A DNA stretch of 10,498 bases. Source: Miltoncostaeaceae bacterium. Lineage in GTDB: Bacteria; Actinomycetota; Thermoleophilia; Miltoncostaeales; Miltoncostaeaceae. This document shows positions 1 through 4,579 of this stretch, one piece after another; position 1 is the first letter of the stretch; every line of letters begins with the position of its first letter. The stretch lies in NCBI GenBank assembly GCA_030598075.1, contig JAUVQP010000037.1:1-10498 (forward strand), read 5' to 3'. The translations under genes were made by a program, and so were the position numbers. The notes below the pieces were generated by a model, which did no database searches, had not been told where the DNA came from, and was given only the letters and a program-made list of their open reading frames with translations.

Positions 1-186
1 CTCGAGGCGACGCTGAACCGCTTCTCGGCTCGCGACATCGCGACCTTTCAGCAGATCTCGCTGACCGAGGATGTCGACATGGCCAAGGCGATCACCGAGC
101 TGAAGATGCGCGAGTCGGTCCTACGGGCGTCCATGGCCGTCGGCTCACGCGTCATCCAGCCGTCGCTGGTCGACTTCATCGGGTAG
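1..186 (+). CDS. flgL: Flagellar hook-filament junction protein FlgL (HAP3), C-terminal part
   Basis: Frame 1 is open from the window edge and ends at TAG 184-186, giving 61 residues. The text contains an ISLTEDVDMAKAITELKM stretch followed by SRVIQPSLVDFIG. The DVD-(M/L)A-AIT pattern and the xQPSLxDF end are typical of the C-terminal D0 helix of FlgL, which resembles flagellin and forms the junction between hook and filament. The 5' part lies outside the window. Its place directly upstream of a flagellin and fliW agrees with the common flgK-flgL-fliW-csrA-flagellin arrangement. Known of the family: the protein is secreted through the flagellar export apparatus. FlgL rather than a third flagellin is preferred because of the QPSLxDF ending in place of a SVLxLLG ending. 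Confidence 0.88.
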   Translation, partial: LEATLNRFSARDIATFQQISLTEDVDMAKAITELKMRESVLRASMAVGSRVIQPSLVDFIG

Positions 187-437
187 CACGCCGTCGGGAG
201 ACGTCCGCCGCCCCGAGGACATCGCGTCGTGATCCAAGAAGAAGCCGGGATCGTTCCCGACCACAGGCGATCCTCCGCGGGTGCCGACCGAGGCGACGTG
301 CGCGAGGCAGCGGGTCGCTGCCCGGCTCCTCAAGTCCGGCCGAGTGGGTCCGACTACAGCGGGGCAACTGCCCATATTTCTGCCAAAGGAGACGCCCTCG
401 GCCGAATCGAGCGAGGGAACACGATCGCGGTGTCGCG
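187..437. other. Intergenic stretch between flgL and the next ORF; probable leader region
   Basis: No reading frame here shows recognisable protein. A short hairpin (CGGGA, loop TCGT, TCCCG; 246-259) could weakly end flgL transcription but has no T-tract. A purine-rich Shine-Dalgarno-like run at 385-391 has no start codon at proper spacing. A GCCCATAT string at 370-377 resembles a sigma-28 -10 box, but no matching -35 lies at the expected distance. The promoter of flagellin 1 is presumably here or within the following small ORF; I could not place it. Confidence 0.4.
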
Positions 438-650
438 TTGGCCAGCCAGCCTCAGGACGAGCGCGAGCTGACCTTGGCGGCGGCGCCACCTCCGGTGCGC
501 GTCGACGTCGATTCGGGGAACAGCGAGATCGATTTCTCCCCATCGGCGATACGAGCGATCGCCGACCTGACGCCCGTCGAGGTCCACGCGACCCCGTCGA
601 GCGTGACGGTGTACAGGGAAGTCCCGTCTGGGGTCAACATTCACGCGTGA
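438..650 (+). CDS. Possible small protein (70 aa) between flgL and flagellin 1
   Basis: A frame of 70 residues from TTG 438 to TGA 648-650 has high GC3 (about 84% by hand count), better than competing frames. The product looks like a short N-terminal disordered Pro/Ala stretch followed by an alternating polar/hydrophobic, beta-prone half ending in VTVYREVPSGVNIHA. There is no Shine-Dalgarno sequence in front of the TTG and no other in-frame start nearby, which is the main weakness. It resembles no family I can name. Its slot between hook-junction and flagellin genes could suggest a flagellar accessory protein (FlaG-like proteins often sit here), but no FlaG motif is visible. It may also simply be leader DNA. 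Confidence 0.35.
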   Translation: MASQPQDERELTLAAAPPPVRVDVDSGNSEIDFSPSAIRAIADLTPVEVHATPSSVTVYREVPSGVNIHA

Positions 651-682
651 GCCGTAGCACGGCCCCCGGCGAGCGCGACCAG

Positions 683-701
683 GCGAGAAAGGACTTCCCG
701 C
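683..701 (+). promoter_or_regulatory. Predicted CsrA-binding hairpin over the flagellin 1 ribosome binding site
   Basis: The arms GCGAGAA (683-689) and TTCCCGC (695-701) pair with one A-C mismatch and leave AGGAC as the loop. The GGA at 691-693 is the only Shine-Dalgarno-like sequence for the ATG at 703. A GGA held in a small hairpin loop is the known CsrA target shape, and overlap with the ribosome site would let CsrA block translation. That CsrA binds here is inference. Confidence 0.45.
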
Positions 702-702
702 G

Positions 703-1533
703 ATGGGCCTGAGAATCTTCAACAACGTCGAGGCGCAGAACACGCACCGACAGCTTGCGATGACGAACCTCCATCTGCAACGGACGATGGAGAAGCTCAG
801 CTCGGGTCTCCGCATCAACCGCGCGGCGGACGATGCCGCGGGCCTTGCCGTCAGCGAGGAGATGCGCACCCAGATCCGCGGCATGAAGGTCGCGTCGCGG
901 AACGCGCTGGACGGCGTCAGCCTCGTCCAGGTTGCCGATGGCGCGCTCGCCGGGGTTGGCGACATGCTCCAGCGAATTCGCGAGCTTGCCGTTCAGGCGG
1001 CGAACGGGACGTTCAGCGACCAGCAGCGCGCCAACCTCGACGCCGAGGCTCAGCAGGTGCTGAGCGAGCTCGCGCGCGTCGCGATCGACACCGAGTTCAA
1101 CGGCATCAAGCTTTTCTCGGGCTCGGTCGCCACGGCCGCCTCGGCGATAACGCTCCACGTCGGCGCCCAGGCCGGGCAGGTGATCGCCTTCACGATCGCC
1201 ACCATGACGGCCTCGGGCCTCGGCATGTCGAACATCGCGGTGTCAACCGCGGCGTCGGCCACGGCGGCGCTCGCGTCAATCGACGCGGCGATCCGCACGG
1301 TGAACTCGCAGCGGGCCTCCATGGGGGCGATCCAGAACCGGCTGGAGCAGACCATCAGCCGGCTCAACCTGACGGCGGAGAACCTCCAGGCCGCGGAGTC
1401 GCGGATTCGAGACGCCGACATGGCGGCGCAGATGATCGAGTTCACCAAGCATCAGATCCTCCAGCAATCCGGCATCGCCATGCTTGCCCAGGCCAACCAG
1501 ACGCCCCAGAGCGTCCTGCAGCTTCTCGGTTAG
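703..1533 (+). CDS. fliC: Flagellin 1, short form without D2/D3
   Basis: This 276-residue flagellin is the filament subunit, exported through the flagellar type III apparatus. The N-terminal domain opens MGLRIFNNVEAQN and carries LSSGLRINRAADDAAGLAVSE (about 32-52), then LQRIRELAVQAANGT (about 89-103). The C-terminal domain carries LTAENLQAAESRIRDAD (about 223-239) and ends SVLQLLG followed by TAG. Family members range from about 270 to over 500 residues, so this is a minimal core without the variable outer domains. The middle (about 140-205) is Ser/Thr/Ala-rich and would be the surface part available for O-glycosylation. The ATG follows an AAAGGA site nine bases upstream. fliW begins eight bases after the stop, so the two are very likely co-transcribed. 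It aligns without gaps to flagellin 2 at roughly three-quarters identity by eye. Confidence 0.95.
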   Translation: MGLRIFNNVEAQNTHRQLAMTNLHLQRTMEKLSSGLRINRAADDAAGLAVSEEMRTQIRGMKVASRNALDGVSLVQVADGALAGVGDMLQRIRELAVQAANGTFSDQQRANLDAEAQQVLSELARVAIDTEFNGIKLFSGSVATAASAITLHVGAQAGQVIAFTIATMTASGLGMSNIAVSTAASATAALASIDAAIRTVNSQRASMGAIQNRLEQTISRLNLTAENLQAAESRIRDADMAAQMIEFTKHQILQQSGIAMLAQANQTPQSVLQLLG

Positions 1534-1541
1534 GCGGCTTC

Positions 1542-2054
1542 GTGATCGAGACCCCCAGCAAGAAGGCGGTGCTCACCGTGCGCTCTCAGGCGCTCGGAAC
1601 GATCGAGATCCCGCTCGATCAGACCATCACCATGTGCGAGCCGCTCGCGGGATTTCCGGACTGCGAGCGCTACGCGCTGCTCGATCACCTGCGCGAGGAC
1701 GGCACTCCGAGCGAATCGGTCTACTGGCTCCAAGCGACCGAGGAGCCGTTTCAGTCCTTCGTCCTCACGGACCCGTGGGGCATCGTGCCCGACTACGCGC
1801 CGGAGATCTCCGACGCTGACGCGGCCGCTCTTGGCCTGCGCTCGTTCGAGGGCACGCGCGTTCTGGTCATCCTGACGATGCCCTCCGACCCCTCCATGAT
1901 GACCGTCAACCTACGCGCGCCGATCGTGGTCAACGTGGCGAGGCGGACGGCCAAGCAGGTCGTCCTATTGAGCGACGCGTACCACACGCGTCATCGCCTG
2001 TCGGACCCCGGCGACGAGCCCGCCGAGCGTCGCGACGACGAGCGCGATGCTTGA
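1542..2054 (+). CDS. fliW: Flagellar assembly factor FliW
   Basis: This 170-residue protein matches FliW, the cytoplasmic antagonist of CsrA. Known mechanism: FliW binds either newly made flagellin or CsrA. When flagellin is exported, FliW is released to remove CsrA from flagellin mRNA. Visible marks are a beta-strand opening LGTIEIPLDQTI (18-29), the LAGFPDCERYALLDH segment (35-49), FQSFVLTDPW (70-79) and the typical TVNLRAPIVVNVARRTAKQVVL (121-142). The GTG start at 1542 is only eight bases past the flagellin 1 stop and has only a weak GGCGG upstream, suggesting translational coupling. The last 20 residues are charged and unstructured, and the TGA stop lies directly against repeat copy A. 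csrA, its usual neighbour, is over 1.1 kb away with two opposite-strand genes between. Confidence 0.92.
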   Translation: MIETPSKKAVLTVRSQALGTIEIPLDQTITMCEPLAGFPDCERYALLDHLREDGTPSESVYWLQATEEPFQSFVLTDPWGIVPDYAPEISDADAAALGLRSFEGTRVLVILTMPSDPSMMTVNLRAPIVVNVARRTAKQVVLLSDAYHTRHRLSDPGDEPAERRDDERDA

Positions 2055-2055
2055 G

Positions 2056-2214
2056 GGGGGCTGTCTCGGAATGAGCCGCGGCCGGGCTGCCGCAAGAACC
2101 GAGCGAGGCGAGAAGGCAGGGAAGGAGCCTTGGGGCATTGCCCCGAGTGATGACGCCGCATCGCGGCGGTTGCAGCCCGCAGACGGTCGTGGCCCTTCAT
2201 TCTGAGAGAGCCTC
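2056..2214. repeat. Repeat copy A: MITE-like element with imperfect terminal inverted repeats
   Basis: The 159-bp stretch begins GGGGCTGTCTCGGAATGA (2057-2074). It ends with the imperfect inverse of that end (2197-2214), matching at 15 of 18 positions. A second copy in opposite orientation lies at 8677-8842. Shared blocks include CGCGGCCGG, GCCCCGAG, CGCCGCATCGCG and ACGGTCGTGGCCC. A central GGGGC-ATT-GCCCC hairpin is present. No reading frame is conserved between the copies, so it is probably non-coding and moved by a transposase elsewhere. No clear target-site duplication was seen. Confidence 0.75.
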
Positions 2215-2227
2215 GAAGCTCGGTGCG

Positions 2228-2470
2228 TCAGCGTGGGACAACCGAGCGCCCTCCCTCGACGCGGCGCGAAAGCCAGTCGAGCAGCATGCGGCGCTCGTCC
2301 GAGTCGAGCCAGTGCTCGATCGCATGGCGCAAGCGATCCAGCGACGCCCGATCGCCCGCGAGCGCCTGGTTGCGTTGCGTGCGCCATGCAAGCCACCCGA
2401 CCAACCGCTCCGCGTCGTCCTCGGACAGGTTGAGGCGGCAGAAGCGTATGAGGTCATCGACCGAGGCCAC
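2228..2470 (-). CDS. Small helical protein (80 aa) behind a LexA-type box; SOS-regulated candidate
   Basis: The frame runs from GTG 2470 to TGA 2228-2230. I do not recognise a family. The product is soluble and predicted all-helical, with two similar halves: LSEDDAERLVGWLAWRT (about 15-31) and LDSDERRMLLDWLSRRV (about 54-70) share the L-x-x-D spacing and a WL-x-x-R ending, suggesting an internal duplication of a helical hairpin. No signal peptide, membrane segment or metal-binding cysteines are seen. There is no Shine-Dalgarno sequence. Instead a TACACT -10-like hexamer (2480-2485, minus strand) ends nine bases before the GTG, which suits a leaderless message. The LexA palindrome at 2483-2504 overlaps that promoter, so DNA-damage induction is the natural inference. 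It lies downstream of the rpoZ-like gene on the same strand, and its 3' end is 14 bp from repeat copy A. Confidence 0.6.
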   Translation of the reverse strand: MASVDDLIRFCRLNLSEDDAERLVGWLAWRTQRNQALAGDRASLDRLRHAIEHWLDSDERRMLLDWLSRRVEGGRSVVPR

Positions 2471-2482
2471 GGGCCGGCCAGT

Positions 2483-2504
2483 GTAGCGAACATATGTTCG
2501 CTAC
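2483..2504. promoter_or_regulatory. LexA (SOS) operator, perfect 22-bp palindrome
   Basis: The perfect palindrome has the core CGAACATATGTTCG (2487-2500), matching the Gram-positive LexA/DinR consensus CGAAC-N4-GTTCG, with four further symmetric bases on each side. It lies in the 45-bp gap between the rpoZ-like gene and the 80-residue minus-strand gene, touching that gene's -10-like TACACT. No plus-strand gene starts nearby, so it should act on the small minus-strand gene. Binding by LexA is inference from the consensus. Confidence 0.8.
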
Positions 2505-2515
2505 GAGAGGACGAG

Positions 2516-3079
2516 CTACTCGTCGACCCCTTCGTCGTCGCTCTCGGACAGCTCGCGCTCTGCGGCCTCCTCGACCGAGACGTCTCCCCCGTCGACCCCC
2601 TCGGGCTCGTCGCCGTCGGCAGCGGTGTCCTCCTCATCGGACCCGCTGTCGACCTTGGCCTCCGCCGTGACCGCGTCATCGACATCGCCGTCGCCCCCCA
2701 GCACCTGGGCGAGCGCAGGGGTGACCGCGGAGGCACCGCCCTCGTCTCCCTCGCCCGTCTCGTCGTCGAGACCATCGAGGAGCAGCGGATCGGCCTCGAT
2801 CTCGGCATCGGGCAGCTCGAGGTCGTCGGCCCGGCCGTCGGGGTCCCACCGAACGGCGATCTCGCCATCGATGATCTCGGCCTCGGCCAGGGCCACCGGG
2901 TCGCGCGAGATGAGCTCGCCCGCCGCGGGGGGCGGAGCCGACTCGGCTCGCAGCTCGGCGGGGTCGGCCGTCAGCCAGAGCGTTATCTGGCGCGCCCTCT
3001 TCGCGACAGCGTGCACGAGCGCGTAGCGCGAACCGTTGACGTGTTCGAGCGACGAATCCAAGCGACGTCCGTACAGCAT
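2516..3079 (-). CDS. rpoZ: RNA polymerase omega subunit-like protein with long acidic C-terminal tail
   Basis: The N-terminal part reads MLYGRRLDSSLEHV, then SRYALVHAVAKRARQI (17-32). This is the signature of the omega subunit, which clamps the C-terminal end of the beta-prime subunit and aids RNA polymerase assembly. A second conserved piece, ISRDPVALAEAEIIDGEI (57-74), corresponds to the usual K/R-P-(V/L)-x-x-A-x-x-EI-x-x-G-x-I stretch. ATG 3079 is chosen because GGGGAGG sits five bases upstream; an upstream in-frame start at 3118 lacks one. Typical omega is 70-110 residues. This one is 187, because residues from about 83 on form a tail very rich in Asp, Glu and Gly with almost no Lys or Arg. 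It is divergent from csrA and upstream of the LexA-box gene. omega normally sits by gmk and coaBC in actinobacteria, so this may be a paralogue or a relocated gene. Confidence 0.78.
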   Translation of the reverse strand: MLYGRRLDSSLEHVNGSRYALVHAVAKRARQITLWLTADPAELRAESAPPPAAGELISRDPVALAEAEIIDGEIAVRWDPDGRADDLELPDAEIEADPLLLDGLDDETGEGDEGGASAVTPALAQVLGGDGDVDDAVTAEAKVDSGSDEEDTAADGDEPEGVDGGDVSVEEAAERELSESDDEGVDE

Positions 3080-3185
3080 CCAACCTCCCCGAGCGTTTGT
3101 AGGAGCCGTCAGGCCCACGGGTAATACTACTGTTCATAACGCCCGCAGCGGCATGGCTCGGGGCGTGCCCGAAGGAGGCAACGGA
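3080..3185. promoter_or_regulatory. Divergent promoter region for rpoZ-like gene (-) and csrA (+)
   Basis: This 106-bp gap separates two divergent starts. Most of it is GC-rich, but 3121-3140 is a sharp AT-rich island. Minus-strand TAGTAT (3124-3129) is a plausible -10 for the rpoZ-like gene. On the plus strand TACTGT (3128-3133) or CATAAC (3135-3140) could serve csrA, but I see no convincing -35. Ribosome sites are strong on both sides: GGGGAGG before 3079 (minus) and AAGGAGG at 3172-3178 (plus). Confidence 0.35.
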
Positions 3186-3431
3186 ATGCTCGTGCTCACC
3201 AGGAAGGTCAATCAGAGCATCGTCATCGGCGACAACGTCGAGATCTCGGTGCTGTCGGTGATCGGCGAGAAGGTGCGGCTGGGTATTCAGGCGCCCCGCG
3301 AGATTCCGGTGTTCCGCAAGGAGGTCTTCATCGAGATCCAGGCGCAGAACATCGAGGCCGCCGAACCGAGCAAGGACGCGCTCGACCGCGCCCTCGACGT
3401 GATCGGCGACGACGAGAGCCGAAAGGGCTAA
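3186..3431 (+). CDS. csrA: Translational regulator CsrA
   Basis: This 81-residue protein is a full-length CsrA, a dimeric RNA-binding regulator that recognises GGA in hairpin loops and represses flagellin translation in FliW-containing bacteria. It begins MLVLTRKVNQSIVIG. The RNA-contact residues L4, R6, V42 and R44 are all present (PVFRKEVFIEIQ, 41-52). Asn55, the position known in Bacillus subtilis CsrA to be needed for FliW contact, is also Asn here. The C-terminal extension of about 25 residues after the core is usual in FliW-dependent CsrA. AAGGAGG lies seven bases before the ATG, one of the strongest ribosome sites in the window. It is the first gene of the plus-strand block and is followed by two hairpins and then flagellin 2. 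Its likely targets are the two flagellin leaders here. Confidence 0.96.
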   Translation: MLVLTRKVNQSIVIGDNVEISVLSVIGEKVRLGIQAPREIPVFRKEVFIEIQAQNIEAAEPSKDALDRALDVIGDDESRKG

Positions 3432-3441
3432 TCCGTCTCGG

Positions 3442-3470
3442 GGCGAGCGGCCGTGTCGGCGGCCGTCGCC
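3442..3470 (+). terminator. Hairpin after csrA, terminator-like without T-tract
   Basis: The arms GGCGAGCGGCC (3442-3452) and GGCCGTCGCC (3461-3470) pair with one bulged G around an 8-base loop. It begins ten bases after the csrA stop. No T-run follows, so it would be a weak or factor-dependent terminator, or a 3' stabilising stem. Confidence 0.45.
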
Positions 3471-3471
3471 T

Positions 3472-3495
3472 GAGATTTGGTGTGCCCCAAACCTC
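3472..3495. promoter_or_regulatory. Second inverted repeat between csrA and flagellin 2
   Basis: GAGATTTGG (3472-3480) and CCAAACCTC (3487-3495) form a 9-bp inverted repeat with one mismatch and a 6-base spacer. It abuts the candidate sigma-28 -35 element at 3494. It may be part of the csrA terminator or an operator for the flagellin promoter; the sequence alone does not decide. Confidence 0.35.
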
Positions 3496-3520
3496 AAGAG
3501 GGCCTTCCCCCCGTCGATTG
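3494..3520 (+). promoter_or_regulatory. Candidate sigma-28 (FliA/SigD) promoter for flagellin 2
   Basis: TCAA (3494-3497), an exact 15-base spacer and GTCGATTG (3513-3520) match the sigma-28 consensus TAAA-N15-GCCGATAA at 3 of 4 and 5 of 8 positions. Start of transcription near 3527 would give a leader of about 120 bases containing the CsrA-type hairpin at 3573-3586. The match is moderate and no other sigma-28 promoter in the window is available to support it. Confidence 0.35.
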
Positions 3521-3572
3521 GGGCGACGGAGGCACGAGGGCCGCGGAAGGCTCGCGTGTGATCCACCCGGCG

Positions 3573-3586
3573 CCGCAAGGATGCGG
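3573..3586 (+). promoter_or_regulatory. Predicted CsrA-binding hairpin upstream in the flagellin 2 leader
   Basis: CCGC-AAGGAT-GCGG is a 4-bp stem with a hexaloop presenting GGA, and CAAGGATG matches the core of the CsrA consensus RUACARGGAUGU. A second GGA pair lies in the Shine-Dalgarno GGAGGA at 3637-3642, about 57 bases downstream. One upstream hairpin site plus one ribosome-site overlap is the known arrangement in the Bacillus subtilis hag leader. CsrA binding itself is inference. Confidence 0.6.
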
Positions 3587-3646
3587 AAGCGGGCGAGCGA
3601 CACAACCACAGAGCTCTTACGACCCCACGCATTCACGGAGGAATCA

Positions 3647-4474
3647 ATGGGTCTTCGCATCTTCAACAACGTCGAGGCGCAGAACGCGCACCGGACGCTG
3701 CAGAACACCAACATGCAGCTCAGCCGGGCGATCGAGCGCCTCTCGAGCGGTCTTCGGATCAACCGCGCTGCCGATGACGCCGCCGGGCTGGCTGTGTCGG
3801 AGAGCATGCGCTCGCAGATCCGGGGCATGAACGTCGCCTCGCGCAACGCGCAGGACGGCGTCTCGCTGGTTCAGGTGGCGGACGGGGCCATGGGCAACGT
3901 CGGCGACATGCTCCAGCGAGTTCGCGACCTCGCGGTCCAGGCGGCGAACGGAACGCTGAGCGACGCGCAGCGCGCCAACCTGGACGCCGAGGTCCAGCAG
4001 ATGGTCGCCGAGATCAACCGCGTGGGCGCGGATACCGAGTTCAACGGCGTCAAGGTGCTCGCCGGCTCGGTCGCCACGGCCGCCTCGGCGGTCACCCTGC
4101 AGGTCGGCGCGAACAGCGGTCAGTCGATCGCCTTCACCGTCGCCACGGTCTCGACCGCCGACCTCGGGATGAGCGGCATCGCCGTCTCCACCGCGGCCTC
4201 GGCGGCCTCGGCCCTGGCATCGATCGACGCGGCGATCAGCACGATCACGACCAACCGCGCGACGCTCGGCGCGATCCAGAACCGCCTCGAGCATACGATC
4301 AACCGTCTGGGACTCACCGCCGAGAACCTCCAGGCCGCGGAGTCGCGGATTCGCGACGCCGACCTGGCCAAGGAGATGATCGAGTTCACCAAGAACCAGA
4401 TCCTGCAGCAGAGCGGTACCGCGATGCTCGCGCAGGCCAACCTGGCGCCGCAGAGCGTGCTCGCGCTCCTCGGC
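3647..4474 (+). CDS. fliC: Flagellin 2; its frame lacks a stop and continues into a glycosyltransferase
   Basis: This is a 276-residue flagellin with the same N- and C-terminal signatures as flagellin 1 (RLSSGLRINRAADDAAGLAV 31-50, LQRVRDLAVQAANGT 89-103, LTAENLQAAESRIRDAD 223-239) and no D2/D3 domains. GGAGG at 3637-3641 supports ATG 3647. The end given here is the last base of the expected terminus SVLALLG. Flagellin 1 ends at the same residue number with TAG; here the next codon is TCG (4475-4477) and the frame stays open to 6652. TCG is one base from TAG, so this is either a real stop-loss or a sequencing/assembly error. Known structure: the flagellin C-terminal helix is buried in the filament core and must pass a narrow export channel, so a translated 1001-residue fusion would be unlikely to assemble. 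The 27-bp block 4064-4090 and the 32-bp block 4322-4353 are identical to flagellin 1. Confidence 0.93.
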
Positions 4475-4503
4475 TCGCTCCACCCGCACCATCGCACCAC
4501 TGT

Positions 4504-4529
4504 GAGGGGCTCGCTTCGGCGGGCCCCTC
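4504..4529 (+). terminator. Terminator-like hairpin with UUCG tetraloop after flagellin 2
   Basis: GAGGGGCTCGC (4504-4514), TTCG (4515-4518) and GCGGGCCCCTC (4519-4529) form an uninterrupted 11-bp stem (one U-G pair) closed by the extra-stable UUCG loop. Only GTCGTTCC follows, a weak T-run. It stands 29 bases past the flagellin-type terminus, where a flagellin terminator belongs, yet lies inside the open frame that joins flagellin 2 to the glycosyltransferase. Confidence 0.7.
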
Positions 4530-4579
4530 GTCGTTCCCCGAGACGTCAAGCGGATCTTCGCCCGGTCGATGGGGGTCCC

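Noticed and set aside
365..410. Sigma-28 promoter for flagellin 1 (GCCCATAT at 370, GCCGAATC at 401)
   Set aside because: Neither has a TAAA-like -35 at 15-base spacing.
2040..2230. Target-site duplication around repeat A
   Set aside because: The flanking bases do not form a clear direct repeat, so the element ends may be off by a few bases or the duplication has decayed.
2138..3124. Plus-strand open frame of 328 codons
   Set aside because: It is antisense to the rpoZ-like and SOS-box genes, and its text shows no family motif. The minus strand has an omega signature and a ribosome site.
3482..3646. Upstream in-frame extension of flagellin 2 by 55 codons
   Set aside because: Flagellins begin at the MGLRI start, which has GGAGG at proper spacing. 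The extension covers the predicted promoter and CsrA leader.
4475..4505. A frameshift rather than a substitution explaining the missing flagellin stop (TGA at 4503-4505 in the next frame)
   Set aside because: That would add about ten residues after LLG, whereas flagellin 1 and the family end at LLG. A TAG-to-TCG change explains the length exactly.
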